16,911 bases of DNA from JAAUTS01 sp038250235 (GTDB taxonomy: Bacteria > Verrucomicrobiota > Verrucomicrobiia > Methylacidiphilales > JAAUTS01), in the NCBI GenBank assembly GCA_038250235.1, contig JBBSCO010000060.1, forward strand, positions 1-16,911. Reading direction: 5' to 3'. The translations under genes were made by a program, and so were the position numbers. Below the pieces are notes generated by a model. It made no database searches and was not told the origin of the DNA. It saw only the letters and a list, made by a program, of their open reading frames with translations. Below are positions 1-6,538 of the stretch, one piece after another (the stretch's first letter is position 1; each line of letters begins with the position of its first letter).

Positions 1-111
1 CTGGCCGGGGAGGATGCCGGCTCCAAGCTGGAAAAAGCGAGGAAGCTGGGGGTGAAGGTTATTGATGAGAAGGAGTTTGAAAAACTTGCGCAACCTATGG
101 GTGGTCACTAG
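1..111 (+). CDS. ligA: NAD-dependent DNA ligase LigA, C-terminal end (partial)
   Basis: Only the last 36 codons are present; the gene begins outside the window. The peptide contains GEDAGSKLEKARKLG followed by a VIDEKEFEKL stretch. This is the typical end of the BRCT domain that closes bacterial NAD-dependent DNA ligases (glycine-containing turn, lysine-rich helix, then the V-x-D/E-E-x-F strand and helix). LigA seals nicks during replication and repair using NAD+. The frame ends at the TAG at 109-111. The next gene starts 13 bases later on the same strand, so co-transcription is likely. Other BRCT proteins share this motif, but the exact pattern at an extreme C-terminus favours LigA. Confidence 0.85.
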   Translation: MAGEDAGSKLEKARKLGVKVIDEKEFEKLAQPMGGH

Positions 112-124
112 GTTCAGATTAACC

Positions 125-688
125 ATGGATCGATTGAGGATTTTCACAGGAATTGCAGTCTGGCTGCTTTTGGTCTCTGTCGCACCTGTTGGGGCCCAGT
201 ATGGTGATCCTGCCGCGCGCGAAGACGAGGCGATTGAGCGTCAGAAAATTTTGAAGGCAGCGGATCACATCGAATTGCTCGTGCAACAGAACCAGAAAAT
301 GCAGCAGGATATTGCCAAGCTACAGCAACAAGTTTCCGGATTGCAGGAAGAGAAGTCGGCCCTGCAGAAGCGGTTGGATGATTTTGAAAAAAATGCCGTC
401 AAGGAGAGGCAGGCCCTTTTGAAAGAAGTGGCCTCCCTTGTGGCGAACAAGTCGTCGGGTTCCTCCACTGCCACAACCAGCACGGTGCAGCAGGAGAAGC
501 CATCTTCGCAGGCCAAGGAGCAAGGTTACGAATACGAGGTCAAAGCCGGAGACAGCCTCTGGGCTATCGCCAAGGCTTTTCAGGATGCAGGCGTAAAAGT
601 TTCTGTGGATGAAATACGTAAAGCCAACAATATGGGGAAAAGCCAGGATCTGCGTGTGGGGCAGAAGCTTTTTGTTCCTAAAAACTGA
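125..688 (+). CDS. Secreted coiled-coil protein with C-terminal LysM domain
   Basis: This 187-residue protein probably acts in the periplasm or cell envelope and binds peptidoglycan. The start at 125 is chosen because it gives a normal signal peptide: a basic MDRLR beginning, a hydrophobic core to about residue 20, and a cleavage site near VGAQ. The frame is open back to 62, but that longer start would overlap ligA and put 21 polar residues before the signal. Residues about 30-105 are a Q/K/E-rich predicted coiled coil, followed by a Ser/Thr-rich linker. The last 50 residues form a LysM domain (YEVKAGDSLWAIAKAF, then a DEIRKANN helix and a LRVGQKLFVP ending). LysM binds N-acetylglucosamine-containing glycans. 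No clear ribosome binding site is seen. It sits between ligA and a GYF-like gene in one operon. The exact role is unknown. Confidence 0.8.
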   Translation: MDRLRIFTGIAVWLLLVSVAPVGAQYGDPAAREDEAIERQKILKAADHIELLVQQNQKMQQDIAKLQQQVSGLQEEKSALQKRLDDFEKNAVKERQALLKEVASLVANKSSGSSTATTSTVQQEKPSSQAKEQGYEYEVKAGDSLWAIAKAFQDAGVKVSVDEIRKANNMGKSQDLRVGQKLFVPKN

Positions 689-691
689 TTT

Positions 692-1237
692 ATGAGTGAT
701 GACGTAAAGAAAGTCCGGTTGCGCAAGTTAGAGGAAAACGAGGTTCTTGGGCCGATGGAACTTGCCGACCTGAAAATACTGGCGGAAAGCGCCTACATTT
801 CACCCGGGGATGAAATTTCTTTTGATGGGGAGGAATGGCAAAAAGCCGTGCTGGTGGACGAACTGGGCATGCACTGGATGATCCGTTCCAAAGACGGGAT
901 TGAATACGGACCAACCACTGTTGGTACAGTGCGCGAGTTTCTATCTGCGGGTGAAATCGAAAAAGAGGCGATAGTCATCAACACCAAGTCGAAAAAAGAG
1001 GCAACTGTCAAAGAGTTCCTGGGTGATGAGACCTTGGCCAAGGTGGAAGCAGAGAAGCAGGAGCAGGCGATCCCCGTCCCCGACCGGGATCTGGATGAAA
1101 GTCTGGAATTGGCAAAAGATATACGTATCCGAAACCTGGAAGTGGATTATGAGGGGCTTAAAAAAGAATTTGATGATCTCAGCCAGAAATACCGGCGAAC
1201 ATCGGAAGAATTGATCGCCTTGAAGAAGGTCACCTGA
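692..1237 (+). CDS. Tandem GYF_2-like protein with C-terminal coiled coil
   Basis: This 181-residue protein has no signal peptide or membrane segment and is probably cytoplasmic. It starts three bases after the LysM gene stop, so the two are almost certainly co-transcribed. Two GYF_2-like units can be read. In the first (about residues 5-60), a LGPMELADLK helix start is followed by ISPGDEISFDGEEWQKA. In the second (about 65-110), a D-G-I-E-Y-G-P strand is followed by a REFLSAGEI helix and a more diverged end. The G-P-x-x-x-x-x-L and I-x-x-x-x-x-I/V-x-x-x-x-W pattern matches the small GYF_2 (DUF4339-type) fold, which is thought to bind peptides. Residues about 135-181 are a charged coiled coil. 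The same kind of domain begins the response regulator at 13552. The function is unknown, and the domain call is by pattern only. Confidence 0.7.
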   Translation: MSDDVKKVRLRKLEENEVLGPMELADLKILAESAYISPGDEISFDGEEWQKAVLVDELGMHWMIRSKDGIEYGPTTVGTVREFLSAGEIEKEAIVINTKSKKEATVKEFLGDETLAKVEAEKQEQAIPVPDRDLDESLELAKDIRIRNLEVDYEGLKKEFDDLSQKYRRTSEELIALKKVT

Positions 1238-1247
1238 TCAGCGCGGG

Positions 1248-2048
1248 TCAATTTGCCGCCTGCCTCTTTGGAGACCAGCAGCTTGTGCGGCCTCCGATGC
1301 TTTCACGGACCAGTCCGCAGCCAGTGAGGGGACAGCGTCCGCCGTCTTTCCAGCGATGATTGAAGAGCCAGCTGTCCGGGGGCCCGGACCAGGTTGTTCC
1401 AATAACACGAAGTGCATCGCGAACCACCTTCCGCGTTTGTTTCCAAAGTTCCTTTTGTTCAGCTTCCGACAGTTTGCCTGACTGTCGCCGCGGATGAATT
1501 CCGGCCCGCCAAAGGATTTCGTCCGCCATCCAGTTGCCGATGCCTGGAAAACGTTCCTGCATCAGAAGGACGGCCTTGATGGGACTTCGCCCCCGTTTTT
1601 CCAGAAAAATGACGATATCGGAAAAGGTCACTTTGGTAGAAAGCAGGGAGGGTGGAAGTGCCTGCCACCAGGCGGGACTTTCTTTGCCCAAGGAAAAGTT
1701 AACCCGACCAAAGAGCCTCGGGTCGGTAAAGATCAGACTTTGTTTTTTTTGATAAAGAACCAGATGGTCGTGCTTTCCGGGAAGATGGTCGGGTGTTCCG
1801 ACACTGAGTGAGCCAGTCATGCCTAGATGAATGCCCAGCCAGGATGATGGGCTGAGATGGAAGAGCATCCATTTTCCGGAAGACCACGAGTCCTTGAGCC
1901 GGGTGCCTAGAACCTGTCGAGCCAGGAGGGCGGGATCAGATCCCCGGAAGAGACGTTTGCCTCCGTTCAGATGGACCCGAAGAATGCTCTGACCCAGGCC
2001 TGGGTTCCATTGCTTTCTATAATAGTCAACTTCAGCGAGTTCCGGCAT
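1248..2048 (-). CDS. Formamidopyrimidine-DNA glycosylase family protein (Fpg/MutM/Nei-like) with degenerate zinc finger
   Basis: This is a base-excision repair DNA glycosylase/AP lyase of 266 residues, the usual length. The N-terminus supplies the catalytic proline (P2) and glutamate (E3) in PELAEV. A lysine in the beta-hairpin position (K59, in SSGKWML) is followed by GIHLGMTGSL. DPRLFG (109-114) and PGIGNWMADEILWRAGIHP (from 168) carry the conserved Arg and the helix-two-turn-helix Asn172. The finger is odd: C239 and C244 are four residues apart instead of two, and in the final motif the two expected cysteines are replaced by Ser259 and Arg262, while the DNA-contacting Arg254 and Gln263 remain. 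Zinc binding is therefore unlikely. The start has a plausible ribosome binding site (GAAAGG, nine bases upstream). The gene runs convergently with the GYF-like gene, ten bases away. It could prefer 8-oxoguanine or oxidised pyrimidines; the sequence does not decide this. Confidence 0.88.
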   Translation of the reverse strand: MPELAEVDYYRKQWNPGLGQSILRVHLNGGKRLFRGSDPALLARQVLGTRLKDSWSSGKWMLFHLSPSSWLGIHLGMTGSLSVGTPDHLPGKHDHLVLYQKKQSLIFTDPRLFGRVNFSLGKESPAWWQALPPSLLSTKVTFSDIVIFLEKRGRSPIKAVLLMQERFPGIGNWMADEILWRAGIHPRRQSGKLSEAEQKELWKQTRKVVRDALRVIGTTWSGPPDSWLFNHRWKDGGRCPLTGCGLVRESIGGRTSCWSPKRQAAN

Positions 2049-2140
2049 AAAAATGGGCCTTTCAAAGCGCTTTTCAGATCAGGGCCGTTGAAAGTGCCCA
2101 GCGATTCCATGGACGAAAAATGGCGATCAAAAGTAGTTGC

Positions 2141-2159
2141 ATGTCAAACGATATGACAT
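2141..2159. promoter_or_regulatory. Perfect inverted repeat ATGTCA-N7-TGACAT
   Basis: Six-base arms at 2141-2146 and 2154-2159 are perfect inverted copies around a seven-base centre. The dyad lies in the 170-base gap between the divergent fpg-like gene (start at 2048) and the unknown gene at 2219, about 60 bases upstream of the latter. Position and symmetry suit a regulator operator, but no flanking promoter could be assigned with confidence and six-base arms can occur by chance. Confidence 0.3.
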
Positions 2160-2218
2160 AGGATTACTTAAGCAAGGCACAGACTCGGAGAACTCATTTC
2201 TCTACGGGAGATCATGGT

Positions 2219-2602
2219 ATGAAATTTAAAGACGTGCCCACACTGGCCAAATTTGAAAAGCATGCGTTGGCCAATCCGGATTGCCTCATTACCCAGCAAA
2301 GTTTTCACGCGGTGAAGGAGATTATTGAACCGGTGGATGCCAGCGAATCCAACAGCTACAATCTCCACGAAACCGCCGCCATCATGAATCTGAAGGAGCG
2401 CTGTGTCGCCGTGGAAAAATCCACCCGCCTTATCTGGGCCTGTGCCTGCGCAACGGATCATGTAAATCCCCCGAAATGGGATTTTATTCCGGATTATCAG
2501 TCCGCCATTGACTATTTTCAGGGCCTGACCGACTTGGAGTTAATGGCAGAAACCAAAGAACACCGCATTACCTGGGAACAGGTGATTCTTGCGGGAAGAT
2601 AA
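2219..2602 (+). CDS. Hypothetical protein, 127 residues
   Basis: The family is not recognised. The start is supported by a GGGAG ribosome binding site at 2206-2210, eight bases upstream; an ATG at 2214 is out of frame and stops at once. The product has no signal peptide or long hydrophobic segment and looks like a small soluble globular protein. It contains a WACACATDH segment (about residues 74-82) with two closely spaced cysteines and a histidine, three tryptophans in the second half, and a C-terminal helix rich in charged residues. It is preceded by an inverted repeat and ends convergently with the RNase R gene. Codon use looks like that of the neighbouring genes, and its intact length with a good ribosome binding site argues for a real gene. 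No function is proposed. Confidence 0.72.
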   Translation: MKFKDVPTLAKFEKHALANPDCLITQQSFHAVKEIIEPVDASESNSYNLHETAAIMNLKERCVAVEKSTRLIWACACATDHVNPPKWDFIPDYQSAIDYFQGLTDLELMAETKEHRITWEQVILAGR

Positions 2603-2661
2603 CGATTCCGCCCATTCCCGGGTGACTCTGACCTTATTGGGTTGGATGTCTTCCATTTAAC

Positions 2662-2680
2662 GCCGTCTGCAACAGATGGC
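2662..2680. terminator. Probable bidirectional terminator hairpin between convergent genes
   Basis: GCCGTCTG (2662-2669) pairs with CAGATGGC (2673-2680): eight pairs, one of them G-U, around a three-base CAA loop. It lies between the stop of the unknown plus-strand gene (2602) and the stop of the RNase R gene (2694, minus strand). The U-rich tails are weak on both sides (TTATAA on plus, GTTAAA on minus), so termination strength is uncertain. Confidence 0.45.
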
Positions 2681-2693
2681 TTATAACCAGGAA

Positions 2694-4982
2694 TTACCGT
2701 CTCCGGCGTTTCCCGCTGCCTTTGGCTGGCTCTTGGTTTTTGGGGCCTTTGGAAGGTGAACGGTCCTCGCGGGGGCGTCGACTTTGGGAACGGCTTCCCT
2801 GCTGTGAACGCGGACGTGGCTGCACAGGTTTGTCAGACCTTTCCGACCTTGGGTTTTTGGAAGCAGTCCCTGCTTCTCCCATCAGCTTGAAATCAATCTG
2901 CTGTTTCACCATGTCCACTTTCATGACCTGTACCTGAACAGTGTCACCGATGGTATAACTCTTGCGCGTGCGCTTCCCTTCCAGCGATTGTTGCCGGTCA
3001 TTGTAATGGTAGAAATCCCCATCCATCGAAGAGACATGCACCAGCCCGCTGATGAGGAATTCCGGCAGTTCCACAAACATCCCGAAATTCTGCACGTCCA
3101 TGACCACGGCCTGGAAACTTTGGTTTTTCCCTTCTGTCAGCTGGTTCTGGAAGAATTCGAATTTCTTCAGTTTGACGGACTCGCCTTCCGCATCCGCAGC
3201 CGTCCGTTCGGTCTGCGAAATGTGTTGGGCGATCTTTTCCATCTCGGCCGTGCCTCCCATTTTGATACCAGCCAGGGCGCGGTGGACGATGAGATCGGAA
3301 TAGCGGCGGATGGGGGAAGTAAAGTGGGTGTAGTCCTCTTTGCCCAGGCCATAATGGCCTTCGGGCTTGGCGGAATAGACCGCACGTTTCAGAGAGCGCA
3401 GCAGGCCAACTTTCAGAGCGTGGGTTTCCGGACGACCTTCGATCAGCTTCAGGGCCCGCTGGACTTCCTTCTTCTGGGTCAGATCCCCGACCTTGATGTC
3501 GTGGATTTTTAGCAGCTCGCGGTATTCGGCCAATTTTTCCGCGTCCGGTGATTCATGCACCCGGAAGACGGCCGGAAGTTGCTTGCGGCGGAGATCTTTG
3601 GCCACAAGCTCATTTGCCATCAACATGAATTCCTCAATGAGTTGATGGGAAATGTCATGTTCGACTCTGGTCATCTTGTAGGGCTTGCCGTGTTCGTCGC
3701 AATGGACTTTGACCTCGGGCATGTCGAGATCGAGGGAACCGGCGGCGAAACGGTTGCTTCTCAGTTTGGAAGCAATTTTCCATGATTGATTCAGGGCCTG
3801 ATCCAGGGAGTCCTGGGGTTTGCGTTGCAGACGTACGAAAGCCTGCTCATAGCTGAGCCGGTGTTTGGAGTGGATGACGCTGCGGGTGGTGTAATGTTTG
3901 AGGATTTTACCATCCTCGGTGACGGTGGCGATGCAGGAATAGGTCAGACGATCCACGCGGGGGTTGAGGGAACACAGGCCGTTGGAAAGCTCTTCCGGCA
4001 GCATGGGGATGACCTGGTTCACCAGGTAGACACTATTGCCGCGTTTGCGGGCTTCGACATCCAGGGCCGAACCCGGTTGGACATAGGAAGAAACGTCGGC
4101 GATATGGACACCGACTTCCCATTTTCCGCCGCCCAGTGATTTGACGTGAATGGCGTCGTCGAAATCTTTGGCTGTTTCGGGGTCGATCGTGACAATGAAT
4201 TCCTTCCGCAGATCCAGGCGGTCATCGTTGAAAGGTGCATCCCCTTCCGGGTGGGCAAAGGAGGCGACTTCTTGTAGGACTTCCCCCGGGAATTCCGTAG
4301 GCAATTCGTTTTTGCGGATGATGGAGAGAATGTCCAGGCCGGGATCGCCGGGGCGGCCCAGGCGTTCGCTGACGACGCCTTCCGGATTGTGATTCCGTGA
4401 TTTCCATTCGGTCAACTGCACCACCACCTTGTCCCCTAAATCCGGTTTGGGAGTCAGTTCGGACTGGGCGGGGTCGGGAACATAGATGTTATGGACAAAG
4501 CGGGGATCATCCGGGACGACAAAAAAGAAATGGCCGCCATGCTCCAGGGTGCCGACCATGCTGTTGCGGCGGCGCTTGAGGATACGGATGACTTCGGCCT
4601 GGGGATTGCTGAAGCGGGCCTGGCCTTTTCTGTGGATTTTACGTGCCACAACCAGATCCTGGTGCAGCGCGGTGCCGGTGTCTTCGCCGGCAATGAAGTA
4701 ATCTTCATCGCCGACCTCAGGCAGGAGAAAGGCGAAGCCCTTGATGTTGAATTGAAGAACGCCGGTAATCAGTTCGGCTTCCTGGGGCAGAACCCAGCAG
4801 TCCTTGCGGACACGGACAACTTTCCCGGCCAGTTCGAGTTCTTTCAGGCTGGCTTCCATCTCGTCCGGGTCCGTGTTTCTCAGGCGTAAAAGCTTGCGCA
4901 GTTCCAGGGTATTGGAAGGGCGGTAATCGGGAAGGGAAAGCTGATCGAGGATGAGCGCGGGTAGCGCGGCAGGCTTGGACAT
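2694..4982 (-). CDS. rnr: Ribonuclease R (RNase II/R family 3'-5' exoribonuclease)
   Basis: This hydrolytic, processive 3'-5' exoribonuclease degrades structured RNA and acts in mRNA decay and rRNA quality control. It has 762 residues, within the family's usual range. An N-terminal winged-helix-like segment (about 10-65) is followed by cold-shock/OB domains (about 70-205) and then the RNB catalytic domain, which opens with FIVTIDPETAKDFDDAIHV and carries the metal-binding aspartates D267, D273, D275 and D276. Further RNB motifs visible are HIADVS, LCSLNP, the F-R-V-H-E strand and HFTSPIRRYSDLIVHR. An S1 domain (about 625-705, with NFGMFVELP and GLVHVSSM) is followed by a 55-residue Ser/Arg/Lys/Pro-rich tail ending in four arginines, typical of RNase R rather than RNase II. 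The gene is monocistronic and convergent with its left neighbour. No ribosome binding site is evident. Confidence 0.95.
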   Translation of the reverse strand: MSKPAALPALILDQLSLPDYRPSNTLELRKLLRLRNTDPDEMEASLKELELAGKVVRVRKDCWVLPQEAELITGVLQFNIKGFAFLLPEVGDEDYFIAGEDTGTALHQDLVVARKIHRKGQARFSNPQAEVIRILKRRRNSMVGTLEHGGHFFFVVPDDPRFVHNIYVPDPAQSELTPKPDLGDKVVVQLTEWKSRNHNPEGVVSERLGRPGDPGLDILSIIRKNELPTEFPGEVLQEVASFAHPEGDAPFNDDRLDLRKEFIVTIDPETAKDFDDAIHVKSLGGGKWEVGVHIADVSSYVQPGSALDVEARKRGNSVYLVNQVIPMLPEELSNGLCSLNPRVDRLTYSCIATVTEDGKILKHYTTRSVIHSKHRLSYEQAFVRLQRKPQDSLDQALNQSWKIASKLRSNRFAAGSLDLDMPEVKVHCDEHGKPYKMTRVEHDISHQLIEEFMLMANELVAKDLRRKQLPAVFRVHESPDAEKLAEYRELLKIHDIKVGDLTQKKEVQRALKLIEGRPETHALKVGLLRSLKRAVYSAKPEGHYGLGKEDYTHFTSPIRRYSDLIVHRALAGIKMGGTAEMEKIAQHISQTERTAADAEGESVKLKKFEFFQNQLTEGKNQSFQAVVMDVQNFGMFVELPEFLISGLVHVSSMDGDFYHYNDRQQSLEGKRTRKSYTIGDTVQVQVMKVDMVKQQIDFKLMGEAGTASKNPRSERSDKPVQPRPRSQQGSRSQSRRPREDRSPSKGPKNQEPAKGSGKRRRR

Positions 4983-5282
4983 GGGAAAAGTGAAGCAGCT
5001 TTTGCCTTAAAGGCACAGGAATTTTAAAAGGCGCTTTTTCAGAACCCGATTCTGCGCTGCGTTCAGACTGACTTCGGGGGCGAAGGATGTTTTTAATTGT
5101 CATCCTGTACAACTTGAAGGATCGGGTGGGCATTAACTTTCCTTTTCATCTGGCGCAGACTCTGAAAATTTTTACAGATGATTCGTAAAAACGATCTATG
5201 AAAAATTACGGGATCCCGGATTGGTTCTTGAGTTTGCACCTTGGAGAATAGGGCCTATAATGGCCGTTGAAAGGATGGTAAT
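4983..5282. other. Divergent intergenic region between rnr and the FAD oxidoreductase gene
   Basis: No convincing gene is seen here. An open minus-strand frame crosses most of the region, but it is out of frame inside rnr and is rejected as a shadow. The visible structure is a short palindrome GCCTT-A-AAGGC at 5004-5014, close to the rnr start, and a promoter at the right end described separately. No clear promoter for rnr could be assigned on the minus strand. Confidence 0.5.
5233..5261 (+). promoter_or_regulatory. Sigma70-type promoter for the FAD oxidoreductase gene
   Basis: A perfect -10 hexamer TATAAT lies at 5256-5261. Seventeen bases upstream, TTTGCA (5233-5238) matches four of six positions of the -35 consensus. 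Transcription would begin about 5268, just ahead of the AAGGA ribosome binding site at 5271-5275 and the GTG start at 5283, giving a very short leader. Confidence 0.55.
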
Positions 5283-6233
5283 GTGAAAAAAGTTGGAATC
5301 ATCGGGGCGGGAATTTCCGGGTTGACCTGTGCCCGTGAACTGAAAGCGAAGGGTTTTGAGGTGACGGTTCTGGAAAAATCCAGGTCTTACGGAGGCCGTT
5401 GTGCCACCCGCTTGTGGAACGGGCATGTGGTGGACCATGGCGCGCAATTTTTCACTATCAATGACCCATTTTTCCGAAGTGAATTGGAAAACCTGGCCGG
5501 GGATTTCCTAAAAAAACTGGAGAGTCCGGTCATGGATTTCCAAGGACGGATTATCCCCCCGACCGGCAACGGGCGCCGCTATCTGAGCACCGGCAACAAC
5601 CGCCTAGGCAAGATCCTGGGACAAGGTCTGGAGATTCGTTTTGAGCAAAGGGTTGAACGGATAAGGGTGGAGGGGCATCATATTCTGGCAGATGATCTGC
5701 ACTTTGATGCGTTGGTGTGTTCTGTGCCAACCCCTCAACTGGCAGACCTGTTAGTTTGGGACAAATCGCCGGTCTCCTATGCCCGGGGCCTGACTGTTTT
5801 GTTTGAATATCAGGGGCTGAAGACCGGGCTTTTTACGGATCGTTATGCCCTGAGCACCCAGGATCCCGATGAGCCGTTGAGCTGGAGTGCCTGTGAAAAC
5901 CACAAGGAAGGACGAATCAAGGGAGATGCCAGCGTCTTTGTCGTGCAGGCTTCGGAAGTCTTCAGCAATGAACACTGGGATGACGAACCTGCGGGTTATG
6001 TTCCCTTGCTGCGGGGACGATTGGAAAAACATTGGGGACTGGAGGGATTTGCGCCGGTCAACACCTTTGCGCATCGTTGGGGTTATGCCAAACCTGTGGA
6101 ATCAGAACCCTTTCCTGCACTTCCTCCCGGTTTATTTGTCTGCGGGGATGGCGTGGTCAAGGCGCGGATTGAGGATGTTTGGTTGAGCGGAGTCCGGACG
6201 GCCGGCGATGTCGTTTCTTTTCTCGAAAAATAG
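5283..6233 (+). CDS. NAD(P)/FAD-dependent oxidoreductase, renalase-like amine oxidase family
   Basis: This soluble flavoprotein has 316 residues. The N-terminal Rossmann fold shows the dinucleotide-binding GAGISG (8-13) with the ribose-binding Glu31 at the end of the second strand. It is followed by the GGRCATR arginine motif (37-43) and DHGAQFFT (51-58), a signature of the small renalase-like/NAD_binding_8 flavoproteins. The C-terminus has the second FAD motif GLFVCGDGV and a closing helix (DVWLSGVRTAGDVV). The GTG start at 5283 is preceded by AAGGA seven bases upstream and a strong promoter. Family members oxidise amines or isomers of NAD(P)H, or are uncharacterised, so the substrate cannot be stated. 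The gene appears monocistronic, followed by about 300 gene-poor bases. Confidence 0.85.
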   Translation: MKKVGIIGAGISGLTCARELKAKGFEVTVLEKSRSYGGRCATRLWNGHVVDHGAQFFTINDPFFRSELENLAGDFLKKLESPVMDFQGRIIPPTGNGRRYLSTGNNRLGKILGQGLEIRFEQRVERIRVEGHHILADDLHFDALVCSVPTPQLADLLVWDKSPVSYARGLTVLFEYQGLKTGLFTDRYALSTQDPDEPLSWSACENHKEGRIKGDASVFVVQASEVFSNEHWDDEPAGYVPLLRGRLEKHWGLEGFAPVNTFAHRWGYAKPVESEPFPALPPGLFVCGDGVVKARIEDVWLSGVRTAGDVVSFLEK

Positions 6234-6538
6234 TATTTAGAGGTTAGTATTTAGTTGAATGGGCCTCTGGTGGATAATGGCCTGGATCAGGGCCGCCATG
6301 CAATGCGGGAACAGGTGGAGCATCTGGTGATGACCATTGAGGATGCCGCCGGGCACGGTTGCGGGGTGGCTTTACGGGGCCTTCTGGCGAAAGAGGAAGC
6401 ATATGCCAACGGATTACCCCCGGATGGATGACTGGACGTTTCTTTTCATCCGTAGATCCGGATGATTCGAAAACTGCCATAGGTCTAACAAAGGTATAGT
6501 TACTACCGATAAGCAGGCCAGGGTCAGGGAGCCCTGAT
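6234..6538. other. Gene-poor region with a possible 58-codon remnant
   Basis: This is the gap between the oxidoreductase stop and the convergent aminopeptidase gene. The sequence TAGTATTTAG occurs twice in a row (6231-6240 and 6245-6254), the first copy overlapping the oxidoreductase stop. A plus-strand frame from a TTG at 6255 to the TGA at 6431 reads like coding sequence (for example GRHAMREQVEHLVMTIEDAA), but it has no upstream room or ribosome binding site and matches no family I recognise. A longer minus-strand frame at 6244-6480 is proline- and arginine-rich and looks like a shadow. I see no other structure here except the hairpin at its right end. Confidence 0.35.
6524..6537 (+). terminator. 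Hairpin followed by a T-rich run
   Basis: TCAGG (6524-6528) pairs with CCTGA (6533-6537) around GAGC, extendable by one G-C pair. It is followed on the plus strand by a T-rich tract (TTTATTTTCTTTT), so it resembles a short intrinsic terminator for plus-strand transcription arriving from the oxidoreductase gene. The tract overlaps the last codons of the opposing aminopeptidase gene. The stem is short, so strength is doubtful. Confidence 0.4.

Noticed and set aside
62..124. Longer start for the LysM protein
   Set aside because: It would overlap the ligA reading frame by 50 bases and place 21 polar residues before an otherwise normal signal peptide.
1238..1247. Terminator between the convergent GYF and glycosylase genes
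   Set aside because: The gap is only ten bases and no stem with a T-run could be drawn.
4717..5133. Minus-strand frame of 138 codons extending into the rnr upstream region
   Set aside because: More than half lies inside rnr in another frame, composition is Arg/Ser/Pro-rich, and no domain is visible.
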